Assembly (NCBI GenBank): GCA_964572855.1
Contig: CAZNGF010000080.1
Location: 1 to 9,174 of the forward strand
DNA from: CAZNGF01 sp964572855
GTDB lineage: Bacteria > Bipolaricaulota > Bipolaricaulia > RBG-16-55-9 > JAJCYT01
Length of the DNA stretch: 9,174 bases
Direction of reading: 5' to 3'
Shown: positions 7,128-9,174 of the stretch, piece by piece
How positions within the stretch are numbered: position 1 is the stretch's first letter
How the letters are laid out: every line of letters begins with the position of its first letter
Program-made: the position numbers and the translations under genes
Notes under the pieces: model-generated
Told to the model about the DNA's origin: nothing
What the model saw: the letters and a program-made list of their open reading frames with translations, nothing else
The model's database searches: none

Positions 7128-7918
7128 GGGTCGAACGCCAGGCTCTCGGGCGCCTTGAGGCCGCGGATCAGCGTCGTGTGCGTCCCGTCGGGCGCCAGCG
7201 CCGTGACCCGGCCGGCCTCGGCGCTGCCGAGGTGGCTCGCCCAGGCGCGGCCGTCGGGGGCCACGACCACGTCGCGGGCGCGGCCGAGCTCGTCGAGCAC
7301 GGGGACGAGCCCCCCCGCGGCCGTGTGACGCCAGAGGCGGCCAGCCTCGGCGTCCGCGACCCAAAGAGCGCCCGCGCCATCGACCCACAGACCGGCCGGG
7401 GCGCTCAGAGCGCTCGTCCCGGCGTCGAGGTGGACGGAGACGGGGCCGTCGGACGGCAGCCGGAACACGGCCCCGCCCTCGGGGTCGGCGGCGAAAAGCG
7501 ACCCGTCCGGACCGGCGGCCAGGTCGGCCAGCCGCCCCGGCGCGCGCGGGAAGGCGTCCGCCGCGCGCCAGACCGCCGGCTCGCCGGCTCGGCTGATGCG
7601 CCAGACTTGATCCCGGTCGGCGGCATAAAGCGCGCCGTCGACGAAGGCGAGCCCGGCGGGATCGTCCAATCCGTCGGCGAACGGCTCGGCCCGCCCGTCC
7701 GTTATGATCCGCACCGCGCCGTCGTCCAGGACGTCGGGCTCGCCCTGCAGCGCGACGTAGGCGCGCCCGTCGGGACCGAGCACGACAGCGGTGACTCCCG
7801 GCAGCTCGCCCACGCGGGTCACGCGCTGCGCGGAGAGGTAGGCGATGGCGAACCAGCCCAACAGGATCGTCCCCACGAACAGCAGGACGGGGACGTAGAA
7901 GCGCGTCCAATTCCTCAT
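7128..7918 (-). CDS. Membrane-anchored beta-propeller protein (NHL/SMP-30-like), 3' end in assembly gap
   Basis: At least 263 residues are visible. After a short basic N terminus, residues about 8-29 form one hydrophobic segment (signal anchor), placing the rest in the periplasm or outside. The remainder shows about six degenerate repeats of the type PxGLxxxxDGxLYVAD: VLGPDGRAYVA, LAFVDGALYAAD, LAAGPDGSLFAAD, LWVDGAGALWVAD, VVAPDGRAWASH, and an incomplete last one starting ESLAFD. This is characteristic of six-bladed NHL/SMP-30/gluconolactonase-like propellers. Some family members are lactonases and many are binding scaffolds. No metal-ligand set can be confirmed here, so no enzyme activity is assigned. 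The ATG at 7918 overlaps the preceding stop (ATGA). Only the final blade appears missing. Confidence 0.82.
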
Positions 7919-8409
7919 TCGACCGGGTAGAGGTGCACCCCCCGGCCGAAGACGACGGCCAGGATGTGACCGGTCTCGCGCGCGACCGCCCCGGCCAGGT
8001 AATCCACGCCCCACTCCAGGTTCCAGGCCAGCGCCCGCGAGGCGTTGGCCTCGATGCCGGCAAAGCTTTGCAGGAAGAACGAGGGGGCCTCCCCGCGCAC
8101 GTTGAGCATCCCGAACCCGGCGCCCAGGTAGTAGTCCGTCCCCGGCGTGTCGAAGGCCCAGCCGGGCGGGGCGGCCTTGCTCAGGGCCCGCAGCGTCAGG
8201 TTGGCAAACGCTCCCGGCAAAAACAGCAAGTCGATCTCGCCGCCCAGCGCGGGGGTAGCCCAGTAGCGCACGCTGATCCCGAACGCCTCGCCGGTCCACT
8301 GCAGGCCGAAGCCGAAACTGCGCCCGGCCGAGAGGTCCTCGGGTTGGGCCAGCGCCGGGGCGGCCACGAGCAGCGCGAGCGCGGTCAACACGAGTAAACT
8401 GCGGGTCAT
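7915..8409 (-). CDS. Exported beta-barrel-like protein, downstream paralogue
   Basis: This 164-residue protein begins with a clear signal peptide (MTRSLLVLTALALLVAAPALA, predicted cleavage after ALA near residue 21). The mature part alternates polar and hydrophobic or aromatic residues with many glycines (FGFGLQW, FGISVRYW, TDYYLGAGFGMLNV, WNLEWGVDYL) and ends HLYPVE. This pattern fits a small outer-membrane beta-barrel. It aligns by eye with the upstream protein over signal peptide, a LRAL-K...TD-Y segment, a G-E-NA segment and the terminal H-YP. It overlaps both neighbours by ATGA, so the three genes are translationally coupled. I do not recognise a named family, and the function is unknown. 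Confidence 0.85.
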   Translation of the reverse strand: MTRSLLVLTALALLVAAPALAQPEDLSAGRSFGFGLQWTGEAFGISVRYWATPALGGEIDLLFLPGAFANLTLRALSKAAPPGWAFDTPGTDYYLGAGFGMLNVRGEAPSFFLQSFAGIEANASRALAWNLEWGVDYLAGAVARETGHILAVVFGRGVHLYPVE

Positions 8410-8966
8410 AGGGGCGCTCCTTCCAGGCGCGTCGGGTAGAAGTGCTCGGCGAACCCCAGCCCGGTGGTGATGCGGTCCAGGAAGTCGCCGGGGCCCAGCA
8501 GGCGGAAGCCGTAGCCGATCTCCCAGCTGGCGGACCGGTTGGGGTTGGCGTTGAACTCGACCCCGACGTCGGTGCGCAGCGCCGGCAGCGCAAACGCCCC
8601 GTCGCGCACGCGGGCCACCAGCCCCGAGGCCACGTAGAAATCGGTCTCTTGCGTGTCGGCGAACTTGTAGAGCGCCCGCAGCTGCGACGTGGCCCCGAAG
8701 CGGACGCTGCCGGTCTGGGTCTGCGAGCGCTTGAGCCCGAAGGTGAAGGCCGCCTCGACCCCCACGCGCTCCTCGGTCCAGAAGCGCGCGCTGATCGTCA
8801 TGGTCGGGAAGCTGAAGCCGTCGACCTCGAACGAGGTGGCCGGGATGAGCTGCACCCCGATCCCCCAGACGCGCCCCTCGCTGCGGTCCTGGGCCAAGCC
8901 CGGCGCGCTCGCGCACGCCAGCAGCACGAGCGCCAGCGCGACGCCTAACAGGGTGTGATCCCTCAC
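8406..8966 (-). CDS. Exported beta-barrel-like protein, upstream paralogue
   Basis: This 186-residue protein starts at GTG 8966. A strong ribosome site at 8971-8977 supports that start over an in-frame ATG at 8999, which would add 11 charged residues before the signal peptide and lies upstream of the predicted transcription start. The signal peptide is about residues 1-25, probably cleaved after GLA (aligned with the paralogue's ALA). An LLAC stretch with Cys18 offers a weaker lipobox alternative. The mature part has alternating, Gly- and aromatic-rich strands (WGIGVQLIP, MTISARFW, DFYVASGLV, ASWEIGYGFRLL, GLGFAEHFYP), which fits an outer-membrane beta-barrel. It is the first gene of a coupled trio with the paralogue and the propeller. 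No named family is recognised. Confidence 0.85.
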   Translation of the reverse strand: MRDHTLLGVALALVLLACASAPGLAQDRSEGRVWGIGVQLIPATSFEVDGFSFPTMTISARFWTEERVGVEAAFTFGLKRSQTQTGSVRFGATSQLRALYKFADTQETDFYVASGLVARVRDGAFALPALRTDVGVEFNANPNRSASWEIGYGFRLLGPGDFLDRITTGLGFAEHFYPTRLEGAPL

Positions 8967-8970
8967 GATC

Positions 8971-8977
8971 CCCTCCT
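8971..8977 (-). promoter_or_regulatory. Strong ribosome binding site that fixes the GTG start at 8966
   Basis: AGGAGGG on the minus strand lies four bases ahead of GTG at 8966. It is the strongest Shine-Dalgarno match in the window. It argues against the longer ATG start at 8999. Confidence 0.75.
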
Positions 8978-8989
8978 CTTTGCGGGTCG

Positions 8990-9018
8990 AGTGTAGCACA
9001 AAGGGGAAGGAGGGGAAA
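8990..9018 (-). promoter_or_regulatory. Candidate extended -10 promoter for the envelope trio
   Basis: TACACT (8990-8995) is preceded by TG one base upstream (8997-8998), an extended -10. A poor -35, TTTCCC (9013-9018), is placed after 17 bases. Transcription would start near 8983, about 17 bases ahead of the GTG, with the ribosome site inside the leader. The -35 is weak. Confidence 0.4.
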
Positions 9019-9147
9019 GGGTGAACGGATGCAGTTGGATTAGCTGCGCTTTCCTATCGAGATTTCCGAAGGGGTGCTGTTTCCTTTAGCTTGTTGAAGG
9101 CTGTGATATACATGGCGGGATTCCAGATGTTTGCACTTAGTGAGAAC
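9019..9147. other. Intergenic stretch without a recognisable gene
   Basis: I see no open frame with a credible start, ribosome site or family resemblance on either strand. By eye the base composition is less GC-rich than in the genes to the left, with several short T/C runs. A short near-palindrome, CACTTAGTG, sits at 9134-9142. Confidence 0.5.
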
Positions 9148-9174
9148 TGTCCGTTTCCATAACGAAAACGGACA
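9148..9174. repeat. Perfect 9-9-9 inverted repeat at the window edge
   Basis: TGTCCGTTT (9148-9156) and AAACGGACA (9166-9174) are perfect reverse complements around a nine-base spacer. The geometry resembles a dimeric repressor operator. The arms are not CIRCE. A hairpin or the end of a mobile element are alternatives. The window stops at the last arm base, so the context is missing. Confidence 0.75.

Noticed and set aside
6932..8593. A minus-strand open frame running straight through the N-run and ending in GFKC
   Set aside because: It exists only because N codons contain no stop. Its N-terminal part is also out of frame with the supported barrel gene, and its last codons overlap the hrcA promoter and CIRCE.
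9091..9112. TTGTTG and TATACA as a plus-strand promoter
   Set aside because: The spacing between the two boxes is far from 17 bases, and no gene start follows inside the window.

Overview
The window is a GC-rich bacterial chromosome segment in which every recognisable gene lies on the minus strand, so transcription runs from high to low coordinates. It is a scaffold rather than finished sequence: a run of exactly 100 N (7028-7127) marks a join of unknown size. A HrcA/CIRCE-controlled heat-shock operon and two exported proteins that look like outer-membrane barrels suggest a diderm bacterium. I cannot name the phylum from this sequence. Three genes start with GTG, and most of the chaperone genes abut or overlap by a few bases.

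In transcription order, the first block (8966 down to the N-run) holds three tightly coupled envelope genes. Two small exported beta-barrel-like proteins resemble each other and are probably an old tandem duplication. They are followed by a membrane-anchored beta-propeller (NHL/SMP-30 type) whose 3' end is lost in the gap. Both junctions are 4-base ATGA overlaps. A candidate extended -10 promoter and a strong Shine-Dalgarno sequence precede the first gene.

The second block (6993 to 2225) is the canonical hrcA-grpE-dnaK-dnaJ operon. It is preceded by a near-consensus sigma-70-type promoter (TTGACA, 17 bases, TATCAT) and a CIRCE operator (16 of 18 arm positions) lying between the promoter and the hrcA start codon. 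HrcA would bind CIRCE and repress its own operon. DnaK (Hsp70), DnaJ (J-domain co-chaperone) and GrpE (nucleotide-exchange factor) form the folding machine. The DnaK N-terminal phosphate loop departs from the usual GTTNS.

The third block (2172 to 1) holds a major facilitator superfamily transporter and then a flavodoxin-fold NAD(P)H/FMN oxidoreductase that runs off the window. Each has its own candidate promoter with a 17-base spacer. A 30-base palindrome overlaps the transporter stop codon.

The right edge (about 9000-9174) has no convincing gene and looks less GC-rich than the rest. It ends in a perfect 9-9-9 inverted repeat that may be an operator for something outside the window. I did not find a convincing new multi-gene system. 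The least ordinary items are the paralogous barrel pair with the propeller, the unusual DnaK loop, the CIRCE-filled hrcA leader without a Shine-Dalgarno sequence, and the edge inverted repeat.
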